Part shown: piece after piece, positions 35,461 through 45,746 of the stretch | How positions within the stretch are numbered: position 1 is the stretch's first letter | Layout: each line of letters begins with the position of its first letter | Origin: Geosiphon pyriformis | Lineage: Eukaryota > Glomeromycota > Glomeromycetes > Archaeosporales > Geosiphonaceae | DNA: 64,000 bases | Assembly (NCBI GenBank): GCA_016748015.1 | Contig: JAAOMT010000379.1 | Location: 234,042 to 298,041 of the forward strand | Direction: 5' to 3' | Position numbers and translations under genes: made by a program | Notes under the pieces: model-generated | What the model saw: only the letters and a program-made list of their open reading frames with translations | Databases searched by the model: none | Told to the model about the DNA's origin: nothing

Positions 35461-35760
35461 TTGTTTGGCGTCTACTTTTCAAAAGTGTACGAAAATCACT
35501 AATGGTTTTGTGTTTCGTGGGGTCGGTTAATATTTTGTGATGAATACAAAAAAAAATTGTGAAAAAATAAATGGAAATGCTTATTTTGAAATTTTAAATA
35601 CCAACTTGTTACTGTTTAAAAAGGCAATTAAAATTTTATTAACTGGCCGACGAATTCGTTAGATCTGAATCCAATTGAAAACATTTGGAAGTTGTTGAAG
35701 AAAATATCAAATCTTTCCAAAGAGGATTGAAGCAATATTAAATTCAAATGAAGGACTAAC
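35461..35760 (+). pseudogene. Relic of a Tc1/mariner-family transposase
   Basis: Fragments in shifting frames follow the C-terminal half of Tc1/mariner transposases. They read VWRLLF, a degenerate LMVLCFVGSV, MNTKK then YFEILNTNLL, the diagnostic NWPTNSLDLNPIENIWKLLK (35641 onward) and FPKRIEAILNSNEGLTN near the end. The DLNPIEN-W signature carries the last catalytic acidic region of the DDE/D domain. The N-terminal DNA-binding part is absent and frames are broken, so it is inactive. Confidence 0.75.
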
Positions 35761-35825
35761 AAATTAATAATTAGATATAATTTTTTATTTGATGTATAAA
35801 TTGTATTTGTTCAGTTACAATTACA

Positions 35826-36402
35826 TGCACAAAAATATTCCGAGTCTTTCTGGGTTTTTCATTCAATTTTTTTTTGAGAGGAGCTAATAATACCCACCTT
35901 AGAGAGATAAAAAATCATCTCCTTAGTTTCAAAAAAATGAATCAAATCTCAATTGTTAATTTTAACCAGAATGATCATTAAGAAAAGTCTCAATTTCAGT
36001 CGTACCCCACAAAAAATTTGAAAATTGTTTTAATTTTGTACATTTTTGATTTTATACTTCAAAACTTGGAACATATAAATACAGTAAAAAAGAAAAAAGT
36101 ATCTAACAAAAAGTATTCTGGAAATCAATAAAAAGTAACCTTTCATGATTTTTTTCAATCGTATCATCACCACCAACAATTGGACGTAAAATATGTTTAG
36201 TCAAATGCCAACATCTTCAAAAAATTACTAAAACTTTAGGAAATCTATATAATGAGGTTAACTTTGGACACTGTAAAATAAATTTTCACAAATTCAATTT
36301 CTTTGAGGATTTTTCCACTTGATTTCAGGCCGACTTGCAAATAGTTTAAGTCTCCTGAACCCAGATACACTCTTAATCGTGATATTTTTGTGCATTTTTC
36401 TA
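35826..36402. repeat. Possible inverted-repeat pair (MITE-like) beside the Tc1 relic
   Basis: ATGCACAAAAATAT at 35826 is present as its reverse complement near 36382-36402, about 560 bp away. It might be a small non-autonomous element or the right terminal repeat of the Tc1 relic plus a second insertion. The match is short. Confidence 0.3.
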
Positions 36403-36491
36403 AGACTATTCGGGCGTTGACAAATGATCTATTTCCAAAATTTCTTTAAGATGGTTAAAGATAAGGATTTTATTAGATTTAAAAATTTTAT

Positions 36492-37116
36492 TTAGTTCTC
36501 ACTACCCACCAATTGCTGATAAAAATTTTTGATCAAATGATACGTCTGAGTTGGGGCCAGGGCCATATACCAAGCTGACTCTTCGAAAAACGAAAGATGC
36601 CAAATAAGATGAACCCATTTAAACTTGTGAAATCCATTTCCCAGTAGTTCATTCTCATTAAAAAATGGGGACCATTTACAAAGTTTATCGATCTAATTCG
36701 AAATAAATCGAAATATTTTTCAGTCTGGCTTCTGCACCAATCTTTTGATTTTTTTGTTTTAATTGTGTCAGATCGATTGTTTCTATGAACTTTGGATATT
36801 GGAATAATATTTTATGACGTCTATAAATGTTCAATCGAGTACGTGTGAATTGAGCTACTTTTTTGAAATGTTGAAGCTTTTTTATTAAATAAATCTCGCT
36901 TTTCCTTCTCAGTTAAGAGGGTCATTAAACCATCAATTATTTTTTGTCGTGAACTTAGGTTTTCCCATTGAACGGTCTTCGCTAAAGTATTGGAATTCCA
37001 TTTTCGACTAACGAGGATTACGGCGAAAAGTGGTTGATTGTCATGATCAAAGTCAGATGCTGGCAAAAACTGGCAAAAATATTTTCCAAAATTTCAATTG
37101 GAAGATATTGGGCCAT
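36492..37116 (-). pseudogene. Frameshifted F-box-type gene
   Basis: From ATG 37116 it reads MAQYLPIEILENIFASF, a clear F-box start. It then needs a frame change near 37080, where a TTTTGCCAG motif is repeated, to continue QPLFAVILVSRKWNS. A second change near 36890 gives KKLQHFKKVAQF, then LFQYPKFIETIDLTQ and LKNISIYFELDR. A third near 36700 gives LCKWSPFFNENELLG and WHLSFFEESAWYMALAP, ending VGSEN and TAA at 36494. Parts of the chain look well preserved, so it is either a young pseudogene or a gene damaged by assembly errors; the last break could instead be an intron ending in GAATTAG. As written it cannot make a full protein. Confidence 0.65.
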
Positions 37117-37256
37117 TTTTGTAGAAAAAGAAAAAAAGTAATGGAGATCTTTAATTAATTGAAGATAGTTTGGATTCTAAGTTGTAAGAGAGGAACCTTA
37201 ACTAAATAGGCGTTTAAAACAACTGATAATCGGTTTCGACAAGACGGTAGTATTAA

Positions 37257-37335
<79 letters not shown>
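37257..37335. repeat. (GATA)n microsatellite
   Basis: About 79 bp of nearly perfect GATA/TAGA tetranucleotide repeat, roughly 140 bp upstream of the F-box pseudogene start. Confidence 0.95.
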
Positions 37336-37336
<1 letters not shown>

Positions 37337-37850
37337 ATACAATAGACTACAATTTTCTTGTAACCAAGGCAAAAATTTTAAATATTGGCAACGAAAGAAT
37401 TAAAGTTTTTTTATGCATAAATATGTAAACAAACCCGTGCTACTAAGAATCTTGGAGACAGTCAATTGGAAAATTTAAAAGTATAATATACCAAAACTTA
37501 TCATATGCAAGATATTTCTTGGGCTTGAATTAGTTGGTCTTTTGAGCCGATGATAAAAATTTTACAAATATAATAGGAAGTTAGAAACCGTAATTCTTTG
37601 CATGTTTTTTAATCTTTTTTATTAGGGTGAAATAACTTCTGCTTGAATTTATTGAAAGTTTTCTTATCTTTAATAAATACAATTTTAAATAAAAGTTTTT
37701 TAAGAGACAATTGATATTTTTCCTGTTTAAAAAAAATACACAATTTTATTATAAGTTTGACAATAAAAAACTTGTAAAAAGAAATCTCATGAAAACTTAT
37801 TATCTCAAATTGATGAAAAAAAAATATCTGAACACATAAATTTTAAAAAA

Positions 37851-37854
<4 letters not shown>

Positions 37855-37901
<47 letters not shown>
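37855..37901. repeat. (TTA)n microsatellite
   Basis: About 47 bp of uninterrupted TTA trinucleotide repeat. Confidence 0.95.
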
Positions 37902-38919
37902 GATTCATTCACATTTTTCGTCATTTCATTAATAAATTTTAAAATGGTTATCTCTAATTGTTTGGATCTTATTTATAAATCAAATTCAAGGATTATTTAT
38001 TCAATAAATAAATTTATTCTTGTAGAATTCTTCCTCTTGAAAATTTTATTACCTTTTAAAAACCCAGAATAAAAATCTTCATACTGTGAAACAAAATTAT
38101 TTATTAAAATATTTATAACTAGCCTTATTATAATGATTTTTATCATAATTAAAAAACTTGAAAACCTACAAGTAATTAGTAATGAAAATAATGAAAATTA
38201 TGAATCAAAAAGGGTCTTACATTATGTCTCATAGTTTCAAAATCTCCAACAATTCATTATACAAATCAATTTTAGAACTCATTAAATTTTTTTCATAATA
38301 CTGTAACATTTATATGGCTCATAAAGAGGATGTACAATAGTGGAAGGTTTTGAAAATAAAATTTCTTCACCAGCAATATTAATACATGAGGAAACATATT
38401 TTTCCTCCTAGCCAAAATTAACTCTAATATCAATGAGTTGGGTTTATAAAAGTAACGCAATTTTTTTTATTTCAAATGTATATATTAATGATATTCCTTA
38501 GAAAGGAAAATTTTTTCAATCTTTCCCCGATAAACCTGAACAATTGCGTCATTGATGAGACCTGTTACAAAGCTTTTTTAATTTTATAAAGAAATTGGGA
38601 ATTCATTTTGGATAATGTTAAACATCAATAGTTTTTCACAAAACACAGAATGAATTTCATAATTTGTATGATTTATCAATGAAAAGTTTTGATTTTGAAT
38701 AAGATGTTTTAAAAGAATTTAATATTAAGTTAATACATATAATCAACGAGCATGAATGTAAAATAATCGCTATTAAATACAAATTTGAGTTGAAGATCTA
38801 TAGGTAACCTTGTTGGTTGGTCGATATTTAGTGATTTCTCATTTAAATTTGGATCAACTTGAACAAATATTTTCTGATGACTAAAATATTGCAAAATTTA
38901 AATAAAGTTCAGTTGAATT

Positions 38920-39687
38920 CTAAGAAGTTAAAATCTTTTTACAAGTCGGACATTTTTTCTCCACAGTATGGAATTCATCCATGACAAAGGGTACCCAAGC
39001 CAATGGGAAAAAGAATAAACATAAAAGTGCAGCCACCATTACACCTTGATCCGTAACACGTCGCTCACTAATTGGATTGGAAACTTGTATTTGACAAGTT
39101 GAGCAAAAATTAGGCAAAGTTGGAGGCCCGTTTGGAAACCCCTCTACTACATGAATAATAGTTGGTTGATGGTCTAATGTATATGGTTGCGGCTGCTGTT
39201 GTTGGTATTGTTGTGGCTGCTGTTGTTGGTATTGTTGCGGCTGCTGTTGTTGGTATTGCATCTGCTGCTGTTGTTGGTATTGCATTTGCTGCTGTTGTTG
39301 GTATGCCTGCTGTTGTTGTTGCTGTTGTTGTAGTTGTTGTTGTTGTTGTTGTTGTTGCTGATGTTGTTGTAGTTGTTGTTGTTGTAGTTGTTGTTGTTGT
39401 AGTTGTTGTTGCTGTTGTTGTTGTAGTAGTAGTTGTTGTTGTAGTTGTTGTTGTTGATATGGGGCTTGACTTGAGACATTTTGGGATATTTCATTTATTG
39501 AGTAAGTGGGTGGTGGTGACCCGAGAGGTGGTGGGGGTTCACTTGGGGGTCCCAAAGATGATGGTGGTGGCCCACTTAGGGGATCGAAAGATTTTGGTGG
39601 CTGATACAACTGTGAGCTATCTTTTGAACCACTTTGCAGCCCTGGAGACTGTAGCATTGTTAAAGAGTCATTATTCTGAGCTTGCAT
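38920..39687 (-). CDS. LITAF-domain membrane-associated protein with a long polyglutamine tract
   Basis: A single exon from ATG 39687 gives 255 residues; upstream in-frame codons lack an ATG. The C-terminal part is a LITAF (SIMPLE-type) domain: CSTC, a membrane-dipping hydrophobic stretch (VMVAALLCLFFFPLAWVPFV), then a CPTC knuckle; the two Cys pairs bind zinc. Proteins of this family sit on late endosomal or lysosomal membranes and recruit ESCRT and ubiquitin-ligase partners. The N-terminus is Pro-rich (GPPPSSLGPP, PPPPLGSPPPTYS) and contains a PPTY-type motif that could bind WW domains. Between them is a Gln tract of about 90 residues with a few Leu, His and Tyr (about 39190-39460). A TATA-like TTTATATAAAA lies about 75 bp upstream. 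Confidence 0.85.
   Translation of the reverse strand: MQAQNNDSLTMLQSPGLQSGSKDSSQLYQPPKSFDPLSGPPPSSLGPPSEPPPPLGSPPPTYSINEISQNVSSQAPYQQQQLQQQLLLQQQQQQQLQQQQLQQQQLQQHQQQQQQQQQLQQQQQQQQAYQQQQQMQYQQQQQMQYQQQQPQQYQQQQPQQYQQQQPQPYTLDHQPTIIHVVEGFPNGPPTLPNFCSTCQIQVSNPISERRVTDQGVMVAALLCLFFFPLAWVPFVMDEFHTVEKKCPTCKKILTS
39190..39460 (-). repeat. Coding CAG/CAA (polyglutamine) low-complexity tract
   Basis: Mixed CAA and CAG codons with a recurring Tyr-Gln pattern (YQQQQPQ units) at the 3' side. The mixture makes it more stable than a pure CAG run, but its length is likely polymorphic. Confidence 0.9.
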
Positions 39688-39761
39688 TTTAATGAAATTT
39701 TCTTGGCTCAATTCAAAATAAATGCGAAAGAACTTCAATTTCTTTCACAACCCAATATCAT

Positions 39762-39772
39762 TTTATATAAAT
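39762..39772 (-). promoter_or_regulatory. TATA-like box of the LITAF-domain gene
   Basis: TTTATATAAAA on the minus strand about 75 bp before ATG 39687, in a plausible core promoter position. No transcription start data. Confidence 0.4.
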
Positions 39773-41578
39773 GTTAATTTGTAATTTGAGATTAATTATT
39801 GTAATAACCTGCCGTCAAACATTGGAGTTTCGTGTAGGTTTGACAGATCATCCGTTATCTACATCAAAGAAGCATACTGGCGAATATTTGTCTGAATTTA
39901 TAATTAGAACTTCCTATTGAGATACCATCTGTATGCAGGGATAACGTTTTTTTTTAATATCTGAAATATTTCAACACTATTATATACTTTTTTTCTAATG
40001 GATCCGAAAAATTTTAATGTGACAATGAATTTATTTTCTCGGTAGGGATTTTATTCTCGTTTCTCCCATTTCTTTCTTTAGTCATTCAAAGAAAAAAGAG
40101 TTTTTTGGTGGGCTTCTATTAATATTGAAAAAGTGAATAAAAAAAGTGGTCACTTTTTTAGTCTCTACCCAACCCCCTCCCTGCAGCACCTCTATCCGAC
40201 TAAGATGAGACCAAAAGATTATAAAAATCAATCAAACTTTTTTTATTCGGCTTCTAAAATTCGTATCAGGTATTTCAATCTCATAGGCAGAACCGCAGCA
40301 ATACAATAAACTGTGATTCAGCTCGAAAATATCGAAAAGCAGACATTTAAGATTCCAGATGTTGGCCAAGTGGGAAAAAAAATTCGGAGAAATTGATTCT
40401 TCAGTAAATGGATTTGAAATAAAAAATATTTAAATCCGGATTTACAACCTCAGGGTTATAACTCTTCAAAATGATAATGAGTGGAGTAATTTAGCATTGT
40501 TTCATCGATTCGAAATTACTTTATTCAATTTTTAAGTGGACTTGGCTAAATTTCACTTGGGTATTCCCTGGAAAAAATTTCCTAATCAGCTTGGACACTA
40601 GGCTTCACAGATTTATGGGTATCTGCAATAAAAATAATTGTATGAATCAGGAATTTGTTTTAATTTATCTAACTGAATTTTCATACGAATGAAGTTTATT
40701 AATTTTTCATTTTCTCAAAAGGAGGTTATTAAAATGATAAATGCCTTTATAACTTCTCGAAATTATTTCTCTTTGTACAAAACGTATTAAATCTGATTAC
40801 GGTGGTGAATACATTTTCGGTGGGATTAATGGATCACTTTTTTACCGGACAGATCAGATATATATATTCCAAAACTTTTTGGCAGATCAGAGATAAAATT
40901 ATGTTAATATTAATGAATCGAATGTTGGCTGGCTGGACAACAATTTATTATTGATATTAGCATAACGAAAAAGGGAATTTCTGGCAGGACTTTTTACATT
41001 GATCGTGAGTAAATTATTTGAATCAAGTTCGGTTTAAGCTGCTTTAGCTATGGACCTTATACGTGACAAGTGGTCCAGATCTGATGGTCGGTGCTATTCT
41101 GGATCCCTTTAAACTAGGGTAAGTTAAAAGATTTCATTTCCACATTTTGTCGATTGTAGATTTCGGGATTAATTATCACAAAATTCTTCATGGATTCTTG
41201 GTGGAAAAATGTCTGCGCAAACAAAATTCTGCTACTATCTACAAATAAACTATATGTTGAATTTTTATTGGTGAGATAGGCTATTTTCGATTGAGAGTAA
41301 GACAGAGTTGGGTTTGCAACCCTTGTATCCATGAACAAATGACTCAAAGTTTTTACCCTTAATTTCGTATTTAAATCAACAAATTCTTAGAGGTCGAATA
41401 TTTTTAATAAATCTTTATGAAAATTAAAAAGTTTTCATAGTCTAGAAAATGAACCAAATTTTATAGCTAATAGCCAATTACTATGTAATTTTATTATCAA
41501 ATAAATTACATTACATTAATTAAGATCTTTCGAAAAAATAAAAAATTGTCAAGCCTTTATTCTACTCAAAAAATCGAC
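39773..41578. other. Intergenic, nothing supported
   Basis: No recognisable gene. A 77-codon minus-strand frame at 41114-41347 has some protein-like texture but begins with TTG and has no linked exons or domain. Confidence 0.45.
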
Positions 41579-43149
41579 TCAATTCTTTGGAAAAATTTGA
41601 AAAACTTCATAATTTTCAATTTTAAAATTCAGCTTTTTCCTTTGTTGTACATTCCACGTATCCAAAATATCGTCTTCAAAATGAAAACGCCTATACCAGC
41701 TAGAACCCACGATATTACATTGATTTCCTATGAACAAGTCATTATAAAAACAAGGCCCGTAATTCGGGTGAAAAACAACAGTTTTATTCTCGTTTGAACT
41801 TGTCGCAAATTTGGCTTGTGTGATGTCTTGGCCGTTGGGGAAAGAGAAAATTGCAGTATCTGGATCAAATCGATGGCCTTCTTGATTGCTTGATGGTTGA
41901 TAGTTGGCAATGTCTCTCTCAAGATCAACCTCACTACCCCAATCACTTGGATTATAGCCACCGATAATTATGTCAGAACCGGCTATTTTTGCAACAGTTA
42001 TTGTCTTTTGTTTACTTGCGCATGCTTTTCTAAACGCTTTTGCTCCGAAACCATCTCTTGTTGCTCGGTAGAGAAGGTGAAAGTTGTATGGATTTGTTCT
42101 GTCAGAGCGAGGAGTCAATTCCTCTTTATCAATTCTTAAAGTGATCCAATTAGCTTGTTGAGATGTGATTATTGCCGATTTAATAATTGATCTAGGGGGT
42201 AACTCTGTCATCCAACAATCAAGTTCTACATCTTTAGACTGACCTCCTTCGGTGAAATATGATAGCAATTTTGTCCGAATCTCTTTGGTTAAAATATGTT
42301 GAAATGGAGCAACGTAATCGGTATATTCTTTCGGCAGTATATCGTAAAACCTGATCAACGGGAAAAATTTACCAATACAATTCTGAAGAGCCTCAAAATC
42401 CGATTCCGTCCACTTTGTAGTATCCTGTTCTTCAATATTTGCGTTCGTAGTTCCCCATTCAATCAAAAAGTTCCAAATTTCAATCTCATGTAATCCAAGA
42501 TCTTGACGGTTAAGCAGTTTCAAAAGTGACCCTTCATCTAACAAAGTAAAATCGACAGACTCAAAAAATAAATGGCCATCTTCTTTCCACAGAGAATCTA
42601 TTTGTGATTTTAGCAAGTTAAAAGTTTCATGGAGATTTACTGCTTGGTAAACTGTCACAATGTTTTCTGAGATCCAGGTTTTTTTGGCTATTAAATGTTC
42701 CTGTGCATATGTTATTAGTTCTGGAATTTCTAATTCATCAGAAGCTAGTAGTAGGTGAAAGATGTCAGCCCCATTATGTTGGTCTAAATCGACAATTCCT
42801 GTGTACATGTATCTTGAATTGAAATTCCCAGGAGTCGCTTCAATTTAGAACTTTTTCTCAAGAAAATTCACAATCAAACTACACGTTCCTACACAAACCT
42901 TAAAATAATTTCGAAAACACATGGTGAAATGTTCGGTTTCTTAAACACAACCAACTCTCCCTCTTTTTTCACCCATTCTTGTGACAAGGCAGCTCGGAAA
43001 TACAGAGAACGATTACGAAGAATCAAAGTATGAGCCTTAAATTCTTTGGTGTTTGGCGGTTCCCCTGCTCTTATTATGATATTTGATTCATCACTGGTTT
43101 TAAGGATATTGGCAAGTGATTCTACTAGGTTTTTGGAAAAATCTTTCAT
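41579..43149 (-). CDS. BTB-BACK-TLDc domain protein (two exons)
   Basis: Exons 43149-42899 and 42812-41579 are joined across an 86-bp intron within the BTB fold (ILR|YMYTG), giving 494 residues. The BTB domain (about 1-115) shows IIIRAGEPPNTKEFKAH, ILRNRSLYFRAAL and LRYMYTGIVDL. A BACK region follows (LLKLLNRQDLGLHEIEIWNF). The TLDc domain (about 290-490) shows FHLLYRATRDGFGAKAF, IIGGYNPSDWGSE and the terminal FQIF. BTB domains dimerise and bind CUL3 ubiquitin ligases. TLDc modules are linked to oxidative-stress responses and V-ATPase regulation in other eukaryotes. This combination is a very large family in glomeromycotan fungi. The donor is GTTTGT. The specific target is unknown. Confidence 0.9.
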
Positions 43150-43677
43150 TTCAAAGTTTAATTTAATGAAATATAAGGAAAGATTGATCGGGCATTATTA
43201 TTTATATTATTAAGGAATCCTGATTGTCCCAGCCTCAGTGAATTAATTGTTGTAGTACCACACCAGTGTGGTACCATTTTCCATTGCACAAAAAGCATCG
43301 AATGAACGGGAGAACAGCGATTAAAATTTATACATATGCTTTGATAAAACGAAAAACACATGTAGCTTATATCTAATGGCTACTCCAATTTCATGATTGA
43401 TTGTCTAGCAAGAAAGACTTCAATGTATGTGCATTTACGAATTATTTAAAGGATGATTCTGGAATATTTCAATAAAAGGAAAAAGGCTAAAATACCCTTT
43501 CTTATTTGAAAACTGTACCAAATTCAGTGATTTCTGATTTGATATTTCCATGAATTTGCCTCATGGGTTCGTTATTGCTTATTCGTTTTTATACTTCAGC
43601 CCTGGAATAATTTGAATTGTTTTTAAAATAGAGCAAAGTGACTCAAAATATTTCGACAATTCCTATCTGTTCCAAAC
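43150..43677. other. Intergenic between two minus-strand genes
   Basis: Contains the 3' flank of the LSB5-like gene and the promoter of the BTB-TLDc gene. No other feature seen. Confidence 0.5.
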
Positions 43678-45746
43678 TTACCACTCTAAACGTTGTCGTC
43701 GTGAATTACACCTACGTGTTGGAACATGAGGTTGAGTAATTTCAAGATCAGGATCCGGATCTGCGAATGGGTCGCGTTCAATTGAAGATTGTTTTTGCGA
43801 AGTATTACGAATTGATCTGAAGAGATTTAGAATAAAAATTGCAAGCGTAGAAAATCATCATAAGATGAAAGTTTTTGGTTTAATGAAATTGCGGACTTGT
43901 TGTGAAAATGTAGTATAAGGTATGAGAGCCAAACATACGTTGGTAGTGGAGGTGATATAAACGCATCAAAATCGATCAGGTTTCCAGAGTTTTGGCGTAT
44001 CTATAAGGAAAATACGGGATAAGTTAATTCAATAATGAGGATTTTTCAATTTTTTGACGGAAAAAAATGGGTTAAAATTCATAAATATCTACATTTGAAC
44101 TTTGGTAAAGTGAAGAAGATTGGTTTAAAGTTCCAAAACCAAATAAATCTTCATTATTTTTAGCAAATTCCTCTGATTTTTGATTTTTTTGGATATCGCT
44201 ATTATCGTTGAATAAGATATTTTCAGCTAGATCCTCGTATATTTGAAGTGCTCCCATCAATTGATCGTTGGTTTGTAAAAGTGGACCTTCGAAAAGAAGA
44301 AATTTTCATGAAACCCCGATCAAATGAGATAACTTTTTCGTAGGAATATAACGAAAGTTAAAAGATTTACCAAGTTGAGCCCCATCTGTGACCTTTTGAA
44401 TAATTTTTGCTAATTCTTTTGAAATTTCACGACATTTTTGTAGATATTTCTTTGAAATTAAAAATATATTAAAAGCTTAAAATTTGAAATCCCCCAATAA
44501 ACAATTTTGAAACAGAAATATATAAAGTACATACTTGAATTTCTTCGTTACCATTCAAAGCCTCTATACTCGTCCCAGACGGCAATAATGTTATAGCATT
44601 AATCAAATTTGTGGCATACTGATTCGCAATTCCAATTTCTTCATTGATCTTGAAAATAAATAATCAATTTAGGAAAAATGTGCAGAATTCTAGCAACGAA
44701 TTTTCGATAAAAATTTACCTTTGCAGCAGAAATAGGTTTTTCATCGGGGCCGCTACTTTTTGACAAACCCGAGTTAGATGAATTCGAAGTAGTTCTTTTT
44801 TCATTCTGTGCAATGTTTGATGATGGTGATGCACGAGAAGTGGTGGCCGTAGTATTTTGATAAGGGTTTTGACGACCCGGATACCCATTATTGTTTCGTC
44901 CAGCGACATATTGGTATAGTTGTGATAAAATTGTCATCCCTGGTTCACCTTTAAAGTCATTTTGCCATTGTAATAATAGATCTATGAGTTTTTTACGAAC
45001 TTGGGGGTCTGTTGACTGAAATTTTCAATTATTGAGTTAATCAGAATTTACGAAGCGTTTGAATTAAAATTAGAAAAATGGCTAAATCAAAACCTTACAG
45101 AGGAAGTAGCGTGACTCGTTATCCGGTCAATAAATTTTTGAGTAGCGATTTGAGTTTGGAATTTTGAACCGCAATTTTCTACGAGCGCTTTCAAAATCTA
45201 GTGAATATCAGAAAGTAAATTAGTTTCCGCAGAATACATAATTCAAGCAAAAATAAAGAGTTAAGAATCGATTAGATTTTCGAACCGTAAGAATTCGAAG
45301 TTGGGCATGTTTTAATCCGTACTTGAATACTCCACGAATCGCTTTACTTGCTTCTTTTGGTCTATAAAAAATTCAGTCAAATTTCACACACGTTAATACA
45401 ATAATTATTTTAAAGTAAGCATCAAACTTGGATTTTCACCCCTTTTTAAAATCTTTCCATATCCACGCTTTCCAATATAAACTTACCCATTTTCTTGTAA
45501 ATTAATCACCTCACATAAATGAAATATCTCCGAAAGGTCTTCTTCCTGGTAACGTTCTGTGGTCAATCGTTCTTTTCATTGAAACGATGAAAAAAACTTG
45601 AATATTTTAATACCGCTCCAGAGTGACCATCAATACCACATGTTATAATACTAAAAATAATCATACATCGTAATCCTATTTATGGATCATTTCTTACCTA
45701 TCCATTCTGTAACCGCTGTTCTGGTAGTTGTTTTAAAGACTCCCAT
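43678..45746 (-). CDS. LSB5: LSB5-like VHS and GAT domain protein (ten exons)
   Basis: Exons 45746-45698, 45571-45487, 45361-45286, 45197-45099, 45015-44719, 44648-44535, 44449-44371, 44286-44093, 44000-43939 and 43816-43678 keep phase throughout and give 397 residues. Introns are 70-126 bp. Residues 1 to about 130 form a VHS domain: MGVFKTTTRTAVTEWI, EDLSEIFHLCEVINLQENG, AIRGVFKYGLKHAQLRILTI, ALVENCG. A Ser/Asn/Thr-rich linker (about 140-200) leads to a GAT domain (about 203-300: INEEIGIANQYATNLINAI, KYLQKCREISKELAKII). The tail is acidic and ends DPFADPDPDLEI then RRQRLEW. In yeast, Lsb5 binds ubiquitin, the WASP homologue Las17 and endocytic adaptors at the cell cortex, linking cargo to actin. 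The VHS start and layout fit Lsb5 better than GGA or Vps27, since no FYVE or ear domain is present. Confidence 0.85.

Larger units (their letters stand above)
34820..36491. other. Intergenic with transposon relics
   Basis: Contains the kinase promoter region (minus strand), a degraded Tc1/mariner transposase at 35461-35760 and a possible inverted-repeat pair at 35826 and 36400. No intact gene. Confidence 0.5.
37117..38919. other. Intergenic with two microsatellites
   Basis: No gene seen. It holds a (GATA)n tract and a (TTA)n tract, listed separately; the rest is AT-rich. Confidence 0.5.

Noticed and set aside
39162-39692. Val/Ala-rich and Asn-rich frames opposite or alongside the Gln tract
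   Set aside because: Shadows of the CAG/CAA repeat in other frames. The LITAF domain is only in the called frame.
41114-41347. 77-codon minus-strand frame (starts after TTG)
   Set aside because: Some beta-propeller-like texture, but no ATG at its start, no linked exons and no recognisable family.
41546-42493. Plus-strand frames over the BTB-TLDc gene
   Set aside because: Antisense shadows of a well-defined gene.
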